From NCBI GenBank assembly GCA_002887195.1, contig PJAB01001678.1, positions 1-12,911 on the forward strand: DNA of 12,911 nt. Reading direction: 5' to 3'. Position numbers and translations under genes: made by a program. Positions 1-7,227 of the stretch are shown here, piece by piece. Numbering within the stretch: the first letter of the stretch is position 1; each line of letters begins with the position of its first letter. The notes beneath the pieces are model-generated. The model saw only the letters and a program-made list of their open reading frames with translations. It was not told the origin of the DNA and searched no databases. The DNA is from Chrysochromulina parva. Its lineage: Eukaryota > Haptophyta > Prymnesiales > Chrysochromulinaceae.

Positions 1-77
1 TTCTTGTGAAGCGATTGATGTGAGCGCGTGCTGGCCATGCAGGGCGTTGTCGGTCTTTGCAGTGATGCGGCCGCCCC

Positions 78-282
78 TCACTGTGGGCATGATCGCGCCC
101 ACAGTGTGGGCGGATCGCGCTCACAGTGTGGGCGAGAACCCTCACAGTGTGGGCGGTTTTGCCTCACACTGTGGGGGTTTTCCATCACAGTGTGGGGGAA
201 TTCCATCACACTGTGAGGGGGTTCCCTCACAGTGTGACGCACGCACCCCTCACAGTGTGGGGGGAATTCGCCCACAGTGTGA
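78..282. repeat. Array of CACA-N-TGTG palindromes at ~21.6 bp spacing
   Basis: Nine exact copies of the 9-mer CACAGTGTG, or its reverse complement CACACTGTG, start at 100, 122, 143, 165, 186, 207, 228, 251 and 273. A degenerate copy (TCACTGTG) lies near 79. Steps are 22, 21, 22, 21, 21, 21, 23 and 22 bp, close to two turns of B-DNA. The cores at 165 and 207 carry the opposite central base. The spacers differ, but several are themselves near-palindromic (GGGGGAATTCCAT type), so two-fold axes alternate between core and spacer. Step sizes are not multiples of three, so this is not a coding repeat. Position upstream of the chromatin gene at 568 suggests a regulatory binding array; a decaying minisatellite is the alternative. 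Confidence 0.85.
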
Positions 283-567
283 TGACTCTGACTTGGTCTG
301 TCACTCTGGGTTGGTACCTCCGACCTTCCTACAGTACTCAATCCAATGAAAGTTGCGAAGACCTCGTGATTGGATAATCGCGTCGTTTTGAACTGCTCAG
401 GCTGCGCGTTGTGTTGAACAGCATCAGTAGCTGCGGCCGACGTGCTTGTGGGTGGACTGGAAATTCGCGTTGTCTTGAACAGGACGACTCTCACTGCCAT
501 CGCTCTTCGCTCGCGGGCGCCGGTCACGATCGCGCCAGTAGCGGAACGCGCGGCATCTCCTCGAGCC
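283..567 (+). promoter_or_regulatory. Upstream region of the MBD/Myb/Tudor gene: CCAAT pair and 17-mer repeats
   Basis: Between the palindrome array and the ATG at 568 are an inverted CCAAT pair (TCCAAT at 342-347 and ATTGGA at 369-374) and three copies of a 17-mer of form CGCGTYGTNTTGAACWG at 379-395, 405-421 and 466-482; the last two differ at one position. CCAAT boxes are NF-Y sites in many eukaryotes. The 17-mers are unassigned. No TATA box is evident. The reading frame of the downstream gene stays open back to about 442, but no ATG precedes 568, so the region is read as promoter and 5' UTR. The transcription start cannot be placed. Confidence 0.45.
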
Positions 568-3500
568 ATGGAGGCCATCTTGCAAGATGACGACCAGTCG
601 GACGTCGAAGACGGCCACAGAGAACGTGGCGCATCGCGCATGGATGGCACGGCGTCAGCTGATGATGAGGAGGAGCACATTGTGTTCGATCAGGACGCAG
701 GAGCCAGTGTTGTTGATGGCGGCTTTTCACGGGCAAAGATGGACACCGAGCCACCACCCGAGGAAGCGCCTGGGAAGTCGGACCGCGTAAAGAGGGGGAA
801 GGTGAACACGGAGCTCCAGCGGCTCCGTGTGCACGAGGATTTCAACTTCGAGCGGGAGCAGGGCGAGCGGGAGGAAGCCGAGGCGGCGGCGGGCGACGCC
901 GGCGTGCGCGACGATGCCACGTCGGGCGCCGTGGTGGCCCACGCAATCCTTTACGAGAGCTTCGCGGTGCCTCCAGCGGCGTCGCTCGCCTGGCCCGCAG
1001 GGCTGCGCGGCGTGGACAGCCACCTGGCGGCCGCAGACTTCGCAGCGCGCTACGGCGCGCCGCCCGTGGAGGAGAGCGTGCTCGGCGTGCCGCTCCGGCG
1101 GCTGCTGCGCCTGGTTAATACGGTACACGCGTGGGTGCACACGCAGCGTTCGGGCCGCATCGACTGGGAGGCCATCGCGCGGCGCATGAGCCGACCTCGG
1201 CAGGGCGAGGCGCCGCAGCCTCCAATGAGCGCTGCCGATGCCCATCGGCTGTGGCGGCTGCTCGCGTACCGCATGGCGGCGCCCCCTGGTCTCGCGAGCA
1301 TGCTGGGCAATGATTCGGAGCCGAGCGCGCCCGTCGAGATCGCCAACGCTGCCCGCGACGGCGCTGCTGCCGACGGCGACCGCGGCGACGCCTCTGTGGG
1401 AAAGCCGGAGGACGCGGAACGGGATGGAGATGGCGATGGGGATGGCGAGGGCGGCGACGAAGGCGGCGGCGCCGCCGACAGCCCCGCTGCTGCGGCGGCA
1501 CAGGTTCCCACCGCTGCTATGGCCGCGTTGACGAACGGCGAGAGCACGAGCGGGGCAACTGAGGCCATGGAGGCCATGGAGGCCATGGAGGCCGAACCAT
1601 CCATGTCGAACGAAGCTTCGCCTACGTCTGCAACGGAAGCTGCCGTAGTGCCGCTCGCGCCGCTCCTCGTCGACCGGCGCAACGAGCTGCTTGAGAAGGG
1701 CACGGTGCGCCGCGAGGACGAGCCCACGGCGGCGCCTGCGCCGAAGCGACCCTGCACCTATTCCGGACCCGCCAAACTGGCCGCCAAACTGGGCATCGAT
1801 GCAGACCCGCCTGAACGCTCCGAGAAGGTGCTCGCGTCACTGGCTGAGTACATCGAGAGCTGCGGCGGCACGGCGGAGATGGTCACCGGCTGGTTCACCA
1901 AGACCGAATTCCGCAAGGATGGCGCCACCGCGGGCACCTCCTACGCTTACTACTTCGACACGCAGGTGAGCCGGAAGCGGCGCCGTCGTGGGCGCGTCCT
2001 CGCCCTGCATGCTCGCCTTGAGCCTATTCATATTCACAGCCTCATTGAGCCTTCACCCGCCCCACCCTGTCCCCACCTGCGCCTTCACCCGCCCCACCCT
2101 GTCCCCACCTGCGCAGGGCAAGCGCTTCCGATCGCGCGCCGAGATCGCGCGCCATTTCAACCTGGAGGCCGCTCCTCCCAAGCGCGAGGGCAAGGGGGCG
2201 GCTACCGCCGCCGCCGACGAGGCGCTGCGTGTGGCCATGGCAGCGTGCACGGAGCCGTACGAGGCACGTGCGGCAGCGCAGTACGAGGGCCTGGTCGGTG
2301 CGATCGAGGAGCACCACGCACTCGCAAGCGAGGGTTTGTTGGCCGAGGCGAGGGCAATGCACGAACGCTTGCACAATGCGAAGGCGGCTGCGGAGGCGAA
2401 GGCGGCCGCGGAGGCGAAGGCGGCCGAGGAGGCGAAGGCGGCCGCCTTCGCCTCGGCGGAGTGCGACACACGCAAGCGGCCGCGCGCACCCACGCAGCTC
2501 GAGGACATCGACCTCGAGGGCGACTCAGACGTGGACGAATTCATACGATGCGCACTCGCGAGCCGGAATGAGGTCGAGCACATCGATGCAGTGGCACCCA
2601 CGAAGGAGCGGAAGCGCGGGCAGGGCGCGGCACACCGCCCGCCAAACTGGCCGTCGACGGGCGCGCCGCGGCTCGTGGGGCGCCCGTACCCGCCCCCGGC
2701 TGCTGTGGTGCGCCCACGGATAGCAGCCGACGGCACCGGCCCACTCGACTTAGGGCTCGAACCTCCCCACAAGAAGCCCAAGACGGCGCGTGGACAGGCC
2801 AAGGAGGACGACACGTACACCATCGAGGAGGCGTTGCGCCTATCTGTCAAGATGAAGCCGTGGACTGACGAGGACGATAAGAAGCTCGCGGCGGCGGTTA
2901 TGCGGCTGGGCTCGGCCGATAAGCGCGAGCTCGAAAGGATCATGAAAGGTCGCACGTGGGCATCCATCACGTCGCGCATCAAGAAGCTGCAGGACAAAGG
3001 CGCGCTGCCCGCGGGCGTGGTGCCGCCGGCGGCGCCGCCGGCGGCCGAGGCTCCCCCCGGCGCAGGCGGCGCCGACGCTCCCCCTGGCGCAGGCGGCGCC
3101 AAGGCTAAGGGTGGCAAGGCGGCGGCGGCCGAGGCGGCGGCGGGTGGCGCCGGCGCGGCGACTGCCGATTCGGCGGGAGGCAAGGCTGGCAAGACGGGCG
3201 GCGGCAAGGCAGGCGGCAAGGACAAGGGGGCAGGCGGGAAGGACAAGGCGATGATCACCGCCAAGGACGAGGCGGTTCCCGCCGAGGGGCGTGTGCCGGG
3301 GCCCATGCTGGAAAAGATGCCAAAGGGCCTGGCCAAGGGCCTCAAGGGCAAGTACATCGAAGTCTACTGGGACGGCGACTCCGCGTGGTTCGAGGCGGAG
3401 GTGCTCGGCTACGATGAGACGACGCGTCTGCACACGCTGCGCTACACGGCAGACGCCGTGGTCACCGACGAGCTCCTCTCAGGCCCAGCACCCGAAGGCA

Positions 3501-3598
3501 GCGAGATCGCAATCTGGCGGCCGTGTATCAAATCGACCTCGCGCGGCGCGGCGGCCAAGATGGGCGCAAAGGGCCTTGCAGCGTTGGGCCTCGGATGA
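568..3598 (+). CDS. MBD, Myb/SANT and Tudor-like domain chromatin protein (two exons)
   Basis: This is a 959-aa protein from exons 568-1965 and 2117-3598, starting at the first in-frame ATG (GCCATGG). It has an acidic N-terminus, then a SANT-like helical segment (about residues 196-235, with WEAIARRM and LWRLLAYR). The methyl-CpG-binding domain (about 441-485) aligns without gaps to MeCP2: R449 and R471 match arginine fingers R111 and R133, Y461 matches Y123, but Y459 replaces D121. Four AKAAAE repeats (554-577) follow. A Myb/SANT domain (about 713-757) begins KPWTDEDD, with W715 and W747. After a Gly/Ala/Lys-rich linker comes a Tudor/Agenet-like barrel (about 877-937, IEVYWDGDSAWFEAEV). Inferred role: nuclear reader of DNA methylation and possibly histone marks. 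There is no SET or other catalytic domain. The MBD and second Myb are firm; the first SANT is weak. Confidence 0.85.
1561..1593 (+). repeat. 9-bp coding microrepeat (EAM)
   Basis: The unit GAGGCCATG is repeated 3.7 times and encodes Glu-Ala-Met repeats in a low-complexity linker of exon 1. It is a likely site of length variation between strains. Confidence 0.9.
1966..2116 (+). other. Spliceosomal intron (151 nt, phase 0) with 32-bp tandem duplication
   Basis: The donor is CAG|GTGAGC and the acceptor TGCGCAG|GGC. Splicing joins Gln466 directly to Gly467 in phase 0 and rebuilds an uninterrupted MBD (YYFDTQ joined to GKRFRSR), which is strong evidence for the exact boundaries. The length is not a multiple of three, so retention shifts frame; the retained frame happens to stay open to 2571. 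The 3' half consists of a 32-bp unit present twice without a gap (2049-2080 and 2081-2112). The unit is pyrimidine-rich, doubling the polypyrimidine tract, but only the second copy runs into an AG. Confidence 0.9.
2378..2446 (+). repeat. 18-bp coding tandem repeat (AKAAAE)
   Basis: Units start at 2378, 2396, 2414 and 2432, each reading GCGAAGGCGG followed by a slightly variable tail. They encode a charged, Ala-rich helical segment of the MBD protein between its MBD and its second Myb domain. Confidence 0.85.
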
Positions 3599-3983
3599 CC
3601 CTGACGCGAATTATCGCGACGCCGTCAAATTGTACTACGTTGTTTACGTAGTAGAGAGATGGAGTGATGGATGTGGCCCCCGTGCCCGATGGGCGAATGG
3701 CCGATGCGGCGGGCGCCGCGCCGCGGAGTAGTATGCAAAACGCGCCCACAATGTGGTATTGAAAGCTCCGCGCTCGCAATGAGCCTCGGCGAAACTCAGT
3801 GGCGACTCAGTGGTGAGGCGTCCGCGAAACTCAGTTGATACATGTATGCGAATCAGGTTTCCGAAGTTTCGCGGTGCCCTAAACGGCGCTTTGAGCGGAC
3901 GCAAAGACACAAAACACGCGACCTAGAAAGAAAACGAGGCTCGAGGGCGTGAAGTCGACGACCCTCTAGGCCCCAGGGACCAA
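3599..3983. other. Intergenic region with 3' hairpin and 12-bp repeat
   Basis: No gene is seen in these 385 bases. Just past the stop are a small hairpin (CGCGA/TCGCG, 3605-3618) and a better one with 8-bp arms, TACTACGT at 3633-3640 and ACGTAGTA at 3646-3653, with a 5-nt loop. It probably lies in the 3' UTR of the MBD gene. Further on, GCGAAACTCAGT occurs at 3789-3800 and again at 3824-3835. The remainder should include the promoter and 5' UTR of the CCDC12 gene. No TATA box is evident. Confidence 0.6.
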
Positions 3984-4382
3984 ATGGCTGACGAGGATGT
4001 TGAGGTGCCTGTGTCGGGTCCACAGCTGCGGTTTCGTAGCTACCAACCGCAGAGCTCCGAATTGCAAGGGCTTGCCATCGAGAAGACGCGCGTGCCGCAA
4101 CCCGAAGCGCCATCAGAGGTCGTGGCACACAGCGATCCGGCGCAAGAGCCACTGCTCAACCTCGCGCCAAAGCGGCCCAACTGGGACCTCAAGCGTGATC
4201 TTGAGACGCAATCCAAACGGCTGCGCGCGATGACGGATCGCGCGATTGTCAGGCTCATCGCGGCGCGAGTGGCCGAGGAGCAGGAGCGCGAGGCAACCGA
4301 GGGCAGAAGTAAAGATGAGAAGGTCGTGGATCTTGCGAGCGCCGTCGCGAGGCAGCAGGAACTGGACGGAGATGATGAATGA
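3984..4382 (+). CDS. CCDC12/Cwf18 family pre-mRNA splicing factor
   Basis: This is a 132-aa, single-exon protein starting at an ATG followed by G. The signature is LRFRSYQP (residues 15-22), NLAPKRPNWDLKRDL (59-73) and a short helix AIVRLIAARV (87-96), which is the conserved core of CCDC12, known as Cwf18 in fission yeast. Members are small nuclear proteins found in activated spliceosomes. Length is close to the usual family size (about 130-170 aa). The acidic N- and C-termini are poorly conserved, as is typical. Its presence fits the intron in the preceding gene. The 385-bp gap from that gene gives no sign of shared transcription. Confidence 0.9.
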   Translation: MADEDVEVPVSGPQLRFRSYQPQSSELQGLAIEKTRVPQPEAPSEVVAHSDPAQEPLLNLAPKRPNWDLKRDLETQSKRLRAMTDRAIVRLIAARVAEEQEREATEGRSKDEKVVDLASAVARQQELDGDDE

Positions 4383-4418
4383 TGAACTTGTTTAGTAGGT
4401 TCAACGAGAGGGGTCCTG

Positions 4419-4471
4419 GTGCACCGGGCCAGTGCCTGTCTCCCTCGCTTTTTCTATCTCTACCGGTGCAC
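4419..4471. repeat. Inverted repeat between convergent genes
   Basis: Perfect 9-bp arms, GTGCACCGG (4419-4427) and CCGGTGCAC (4463-4471), are separated by a 35-nt loop. The repeat lies in the 155-bp gap between the 3' ends of the CCDC12 gene and the ankyrin-RING gene, so it would sit in the 3' UTR of either transcript. A role in 3'-end formation is only a possibility. Confidence 0.6.
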
Positions 4472-4537
4472 GCGCGATCCACGCAGCACGCCAGCACGAC
4501 GCGACCGCTATCCATGCCGCTATCGCACGCAATGAGG

Positions 4538-5935
4538 TTACGTACGGCGTGGTGCCCAGGGAGACACCCCACGTCGCCACGGATCTTGGCGCATCGCAAA
4601 CGGCTCAGTCTCACGGAGGGATGAATGTCGCGCTTGATCTCTCCACGCTGCAGAACTGAGCCATTGTGCCGCAGCGCGCTGTTGCCGGTCATGGGCAGCC
4701 GCTGCGCGCCGCTGCTGGCTGTGCTGTGCAGCTTGATACCCACCGCCTGTGGACGGCGGGGATAAGAGCTGCACCTGCAGATCTCGTTGAGAGCGTGGAT
4801 CGGCCCGACGAGCAGATTGGCCCGACGGTCGTATCGTCAGCGGCGGAGCCGTTGATGACCGTTCATGAGCAGATGGGCCCGAGGGTCGCGCCGTCAGCGG
4901 CGTTGATGACGTTGATGACGTCGATGGGCCCGACGGTCGCGGTGCCAGCGGCGGAGCTGTTGATGGCGGTCCCGGATTGCCCGCCACCACACATCCGGCG
5001 GTGAGGTCCCGGCGAAGCATCGGCCGCACGTCTGAACGGCACATGGGGCAAGTGGCCTTGCGTAGCAGCCAGCGCTGTAGGCATTCGAGGTGGAAGGCGT
5101 GTGGCGTCGTGCCATCGGCACCGCATGGTAGGCAGATGAGCGGCTGCTGCGATGCGGCCGCGGATGGCGTGGTGCGCAGCTCGCCAAAGCAGACGCTGCA
5201 TTCGAGTGCGCGGACGGACTCCGCCGCCGCCGCCTCATGCTCAAGGTGCTTTGCCACGGCCTCGACGGCCTCAATGTGCAGCACGGACCAAACCGAGGCA
5301 ACGGCCTTCACCTCGGCTGCCGAGAGCGCTGGTATCGTTTTCATCGGGCCCACCGAGACAAATGCTGCTGCGCGCGGGGACGGTGGCGTTGGCGTAGGGT
5401 TGAGGTGCGCTCTGCGCCACTCATCAATGGCCTTGGCCACTTGCTCCCGACCGTGAACGCGGTGATACCAAGTTGGGTCCGGCTCGCGCGGATCGAGCGC
5501 TATCGGCTGCGCTCCGGCCGAGAGAAGGAGGTGCGCGACAGCTGGTGTGGCTGCAACATGCAGCGGCGTGAGAGCTCGTAGCCAGTGCATCCTTTTGGAA
5601 ACCTCGGCACCGTTTTGGATGAGCAGCGAAACCACCTCCTCAGAGCCCACGGCCGCTGCTGAGTGCAGTGCGCTTGCTGGCCTCCCCTTGGTGCGCAAGC
5701 CCTGCAAAGGCCGCACGAGCACGTCGATGGAAGAGACGCGAGGAATGAGTGCTGCAACAGAGTCTGTCTCGCCTCGAGCAGCTGCCTGGACGAAAGCGAG
5801 ATCAAATTCGTCGGCCGACGTCGCGACCGTGCTCATAATGGTCGGCCCCGCACCTAGCTCGTGCATACCAGCCCTGCGATTCCACGCCGCCGCACGCAGC
5901 AGTGGGCCGCCATAAAATGACGCTTCGAGGCTCAT
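4538..5935 (-). CDS. Ankyrin-repeat RING-H2 protein, probable E3 ubiquitin ligase
   Basis: This is a 465-aa, single-exon protein when started at the ATG complementary to 5933-5935; ATGs at 5864-5866 and 5834-5836 are alternatives. Ankyrin-type helices occupy about residues 45-145 (ALHSAAAVGSEEVVSLLIQNGA, in part, and TPLHVAATPAVAHLLLSAGA). The RING-H2 domain follows, with C246, C249, C271, H279, H282, C285, C296 and C299, ending HLECLQRWL then CPMCR. Seven residues separate the third Cys from the first His, where 1-3 are usual. The C-terminal 140 residues are Pro/Ser/Ala-rich with an imperfect repeat (LxxRPSGxS). Role by family: ubiquitin transfer, with ankyrin repeats as a likely substrate-binding part. 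No membrane segment or signal peptide is visible. Confidence 0.8.
   Translation of the reverse strand: MSLEASFYGGPLLRAAAWNRRAGMHELGAGPTIMSTVATSADEFDLAFVQAAARGETDSVAALIPRVSSIDVLVRPLQGLRTKGRPASALHSAAAVGSEEVVSLLIQNGAEVSKRMHWLRALTPLHVAATPAVAHLLLSAGAQPIALDPREPDPTWYHRVHGREQVAKAIDEWRRAHLNPTPTPPSPRAAAFVSVGPMKTIPALSAAEVKAVASVWSVLHIEAVEAVAKHLEHEAAAAESVRALECSVCFGELRTTPSAAASQQPLICLPCGADGTTPHAFHLECLQRWLLRKATCPMCRSDVRPMLRRDLTAGCVVAGNPGPPSTAPPLAPRPSGPSTSSTSSTPLTARPSGPSAHERSSTAPPLTIRPSGQSARRADPRSQRDLQVQLLSPPSTGGGYQAAQHSQQRRAAAAHDRQQRAAAQWLSSAAWRDQARHSSLRETEPFAMRQDPWRRGVSPWAPRRT
4810..4970 (-). repeat. Imperfect 51-57 bp coding minisatellite
   Basis: Three diverged copies share a core of GATGGGCCCGACGGTCG type, starting near 4815, 4872 and 4923, followed by a GCGGCGGAG...TTGATGA block. 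On the coding strand they give the repeated PPL-RPSG-S segments of the ankyrin-RING protein's tail. The units differ by whole codons, so copy-number change would keep frame. Confidence 0.65.
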
Positions 5936-6217
5936 GACCGTCTGGGAAAAAATCAAGAATCATCGACCGCGGAAGTCTCGACGGGAAGCGTGCGCAAAAC
6001 GCCCATACCCGTACGGTTGATCCATCCTCTCACGTGAGTGTGAAGCCAATATGTTACTTCCAAGGAAACAGGGGAAGTAGTCTGCCCAAGTTCGAACAAA
6101 ACATGACGAAATCCGCGGCCTTATCTACCGCGACGCGATTTGGAGCCGACCCGCGCGGCGAACGTCGCGAAACGCGACGCCGTCTTGTAAGAGCTGAGAC
6201 TTCGTGCGCGGCGAGAC
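5936..6217. promoter_or_regulatory. Divergent intergenic region between ankyrin-RING and leucine-zipper genes
   Basis: These 282 bases separate two divergently oriented start codons and must hold both promoters and 5' UTRs. There is no clear TATA box. A run around 6127-6182 is rich in CGCGAC/GTCGCG-type motifs, including GTCGCG and CGCGACGC. An in-frame TAA about 30 bases before 6218 sets the start of the rightward gene unless an upstream exon exists. Confidence 0.4.
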
Positions 6218-6772
6218 ATGGGCAGGAGCGATAATATCGAAGATTCGAGCACAGCACTGATGCTGGAGCGTCTTGCACAACTCGAAGCCGAGAATGGAAA
6301 GCTTCGATATAATAATGGCCAGCTCACCATGACGTGCTCGGTGCTCAGGGCGCAGCGGGATGCTGCACGCGAGCAGCTCATTCGCGTAACTGCCGAGCTG
6401 GTGTCCGCAGAAGCGGTTGCCCTGACAACCGACGATTCTCAAACTGTGGGCCAAGCCAAGTCTTTGCCCACAAGCTTGAATCGTGCGATGCGACGGTCGC
6501 AGGAAGAGTGCAACGCTATCCTGGGCCCAGCTCCTGCTCATGCTTTCGCAGCAGCTGCCCAGTCTCCACGAGATTCCTTCTCCGAGCTCTGGGACCGTAC
6601 TCCCCTTCCCCACTGGCTCGCTCATGCCCGCGACCTCACGCTCATTCCTGCTGGGGAAGGGCAGAGACGGAAGACCTTGGAGGCCTTTCATCCCAAATGG
6701 GCCGCCGACGACGAGTCCATGATGGCGGAAGCTGTCGAGCGTTTCAGACGCTCCTCGAGTTTTCGAGCTTGA
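6218..6772 (+). CDS. Small leucine-zipper/coiled-coil protein, unrecognised
   Basis: This is a 184-aa frame with ATG in good context (GAGACATGG). I do not recognise the family. Residues 14-64 form a predicted coiled coil with strict heptads: M15, L22, L29, L36 and L43 at d positions, and N26 and N33 at a positions, a pattern that favours parallel dimers in bZIP zippers. No bZIP basic region precedes it; the N-terminus is short and acidic. The C-terminal half has a Trp-containing segment (ELWDRTPLPHWLAHARDLTL) and a second part rich in charged residues (KWAADDESMMAEAVERFRR). It could be a zipper-only dimerisation partner, the last exon of a larger bZIP-like gene, or an unrelated coiled-coil protein. 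Confidence 0.55.
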   Translation: MGRSDNIEDSSTALMLERLAQLEAENGKLRYNNGQLTMTCSVLRAQRDAAREQLIRVTAELVSAEAVALTTDDSQTVGQAKSLPTSLNRAMRRSQEECNAILGPAPAHAFAAAAQSPRDSFSELWDRTPLPHWLAHARDLTLIPAGEGQRRKTLEAFHPKWAADDESMMAEAVERFRRSSSFRA

Positions 6773-6927
6773 GCTTTAACATGCTGCAGCTCGACTCCAC
6801 ATGTGGAACGCATGCAGGAACGCATGTGAACGCACTTAGCACGTGCTTTTAGCACGTGCTTCACATGTAGCTGGAGAATAGTAGCCGTCCGTAGATGTGG
6901 CGAACACAGTTCAGATTCTTCCAGTTA
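6773..6927. other. Gene-free stretch with CACGTG palindromes
   Basis: The 10-bp palindrome AGCACGTGCT occurs twice, 3 bp apart (6838-6847 and 6851-6860); each contains a CACGTG G-box/E-box core. Nearby are CCACATGTGG-type sequence around 6798 and GGAACGCATG twice (about 6805-6826). The stretch follows the leucine-zipper gene and precedes the foldback element. Confidence 0.55.
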
Positions 6928-6965
6928 AACGTAGCGTTTTTGCAACTCCGCTTAGCTTAGCTTTG

Positions 6966-7103
6966 CGCGTTTAGTTTTCGTTAGCCGACGCGAGACGACT
7001 TTTCGGAGCGTTTTTGCAACGCGTTTAGTTTTCCACGCGTTCACGCTGCGTTCACGCGTCAAAATGCTGTCACGCGTTTAGTTTTTGCCACGCGTTTAGT
7101 TTT
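6966..7103 (+). repeat. Four copies of 13-mer CGCGTTTAGTTTT
   Basis: Exact copies lie at 6966-6978, 7020-7032, 7073-7085 and 7091-7103, all in one orientation inside the foldback element. Spacing is irregular (54, 53 and 18 bp). Confidence 0.85.
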
Positions 7104-7185
7104 CCGCGCGCAAAAATTAAGCGTCCGCTAAGATTGGCTGCCCGCGCGTTGAGATTTTAGCGCCGCTAAAAAACGCCCCGCGCGT

Positions 7186-7227
7186 GTTGAGATTTCATTT
7201 CTGCGCGCGCAGAAATGAAATCTCAAC
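7186..7227. repeat. 42-bp perfect palindrome
   Basis: The arms are 21 bp each and perfectly complementary with no spacer: the left arm begins GTTGAGATTTCATTT, the right arm ends AAATGAAATCTCAAC, and the centre is CTGCGCGCGCAG. The two-fold axis lies between 7206 and 7207. It could extrude as a cruciform or form a very stable RNA hairpin. Confidence 0.95.

Noticed and set aside
78..282. CRISPR array
   Set aside because: The repeat core is only 9 bp, the spacers are 12-14 bp and partly similar, and no cas genes are present; the context is eukaryotic.
20..349. Cys-rich 7-residue repeat peptide encoded on the plus strand by the array
   Set aside because: The peptide periodicity is a by-product of the ~21-bp DNA period and is lost when spacing changes to 22 or 23 bp. 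No homology is seen.
78..680. 200-codon open frame on the minus strand through the palindrome array
   Set aside because: It exists because the array lacks stop triplets. Register shifts from 21/22/23-bp steps break any peptide repeat, and it overlaps the real gene's start.
1966..2571. Continuation of the first exon's frame to a stop at 2571
   Set aside because: It turns into Arg/Gly-rich low complexity and destroys the MBD. Splicing to the other frame gives an exact domain match.
2053..3357. Long minus-strand frame (434 codons) opposite exon 2
   Set aside because: It is a GC-rich shadow, with low-complexity Ala/Pro/Ser content and no domain.
4432..4659. Small plus-strand frames after the CCDC12 gene
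   Set aside because: They are short, without homology, and overlap the 3' end of the ankyrin-RING gene on the other strand.
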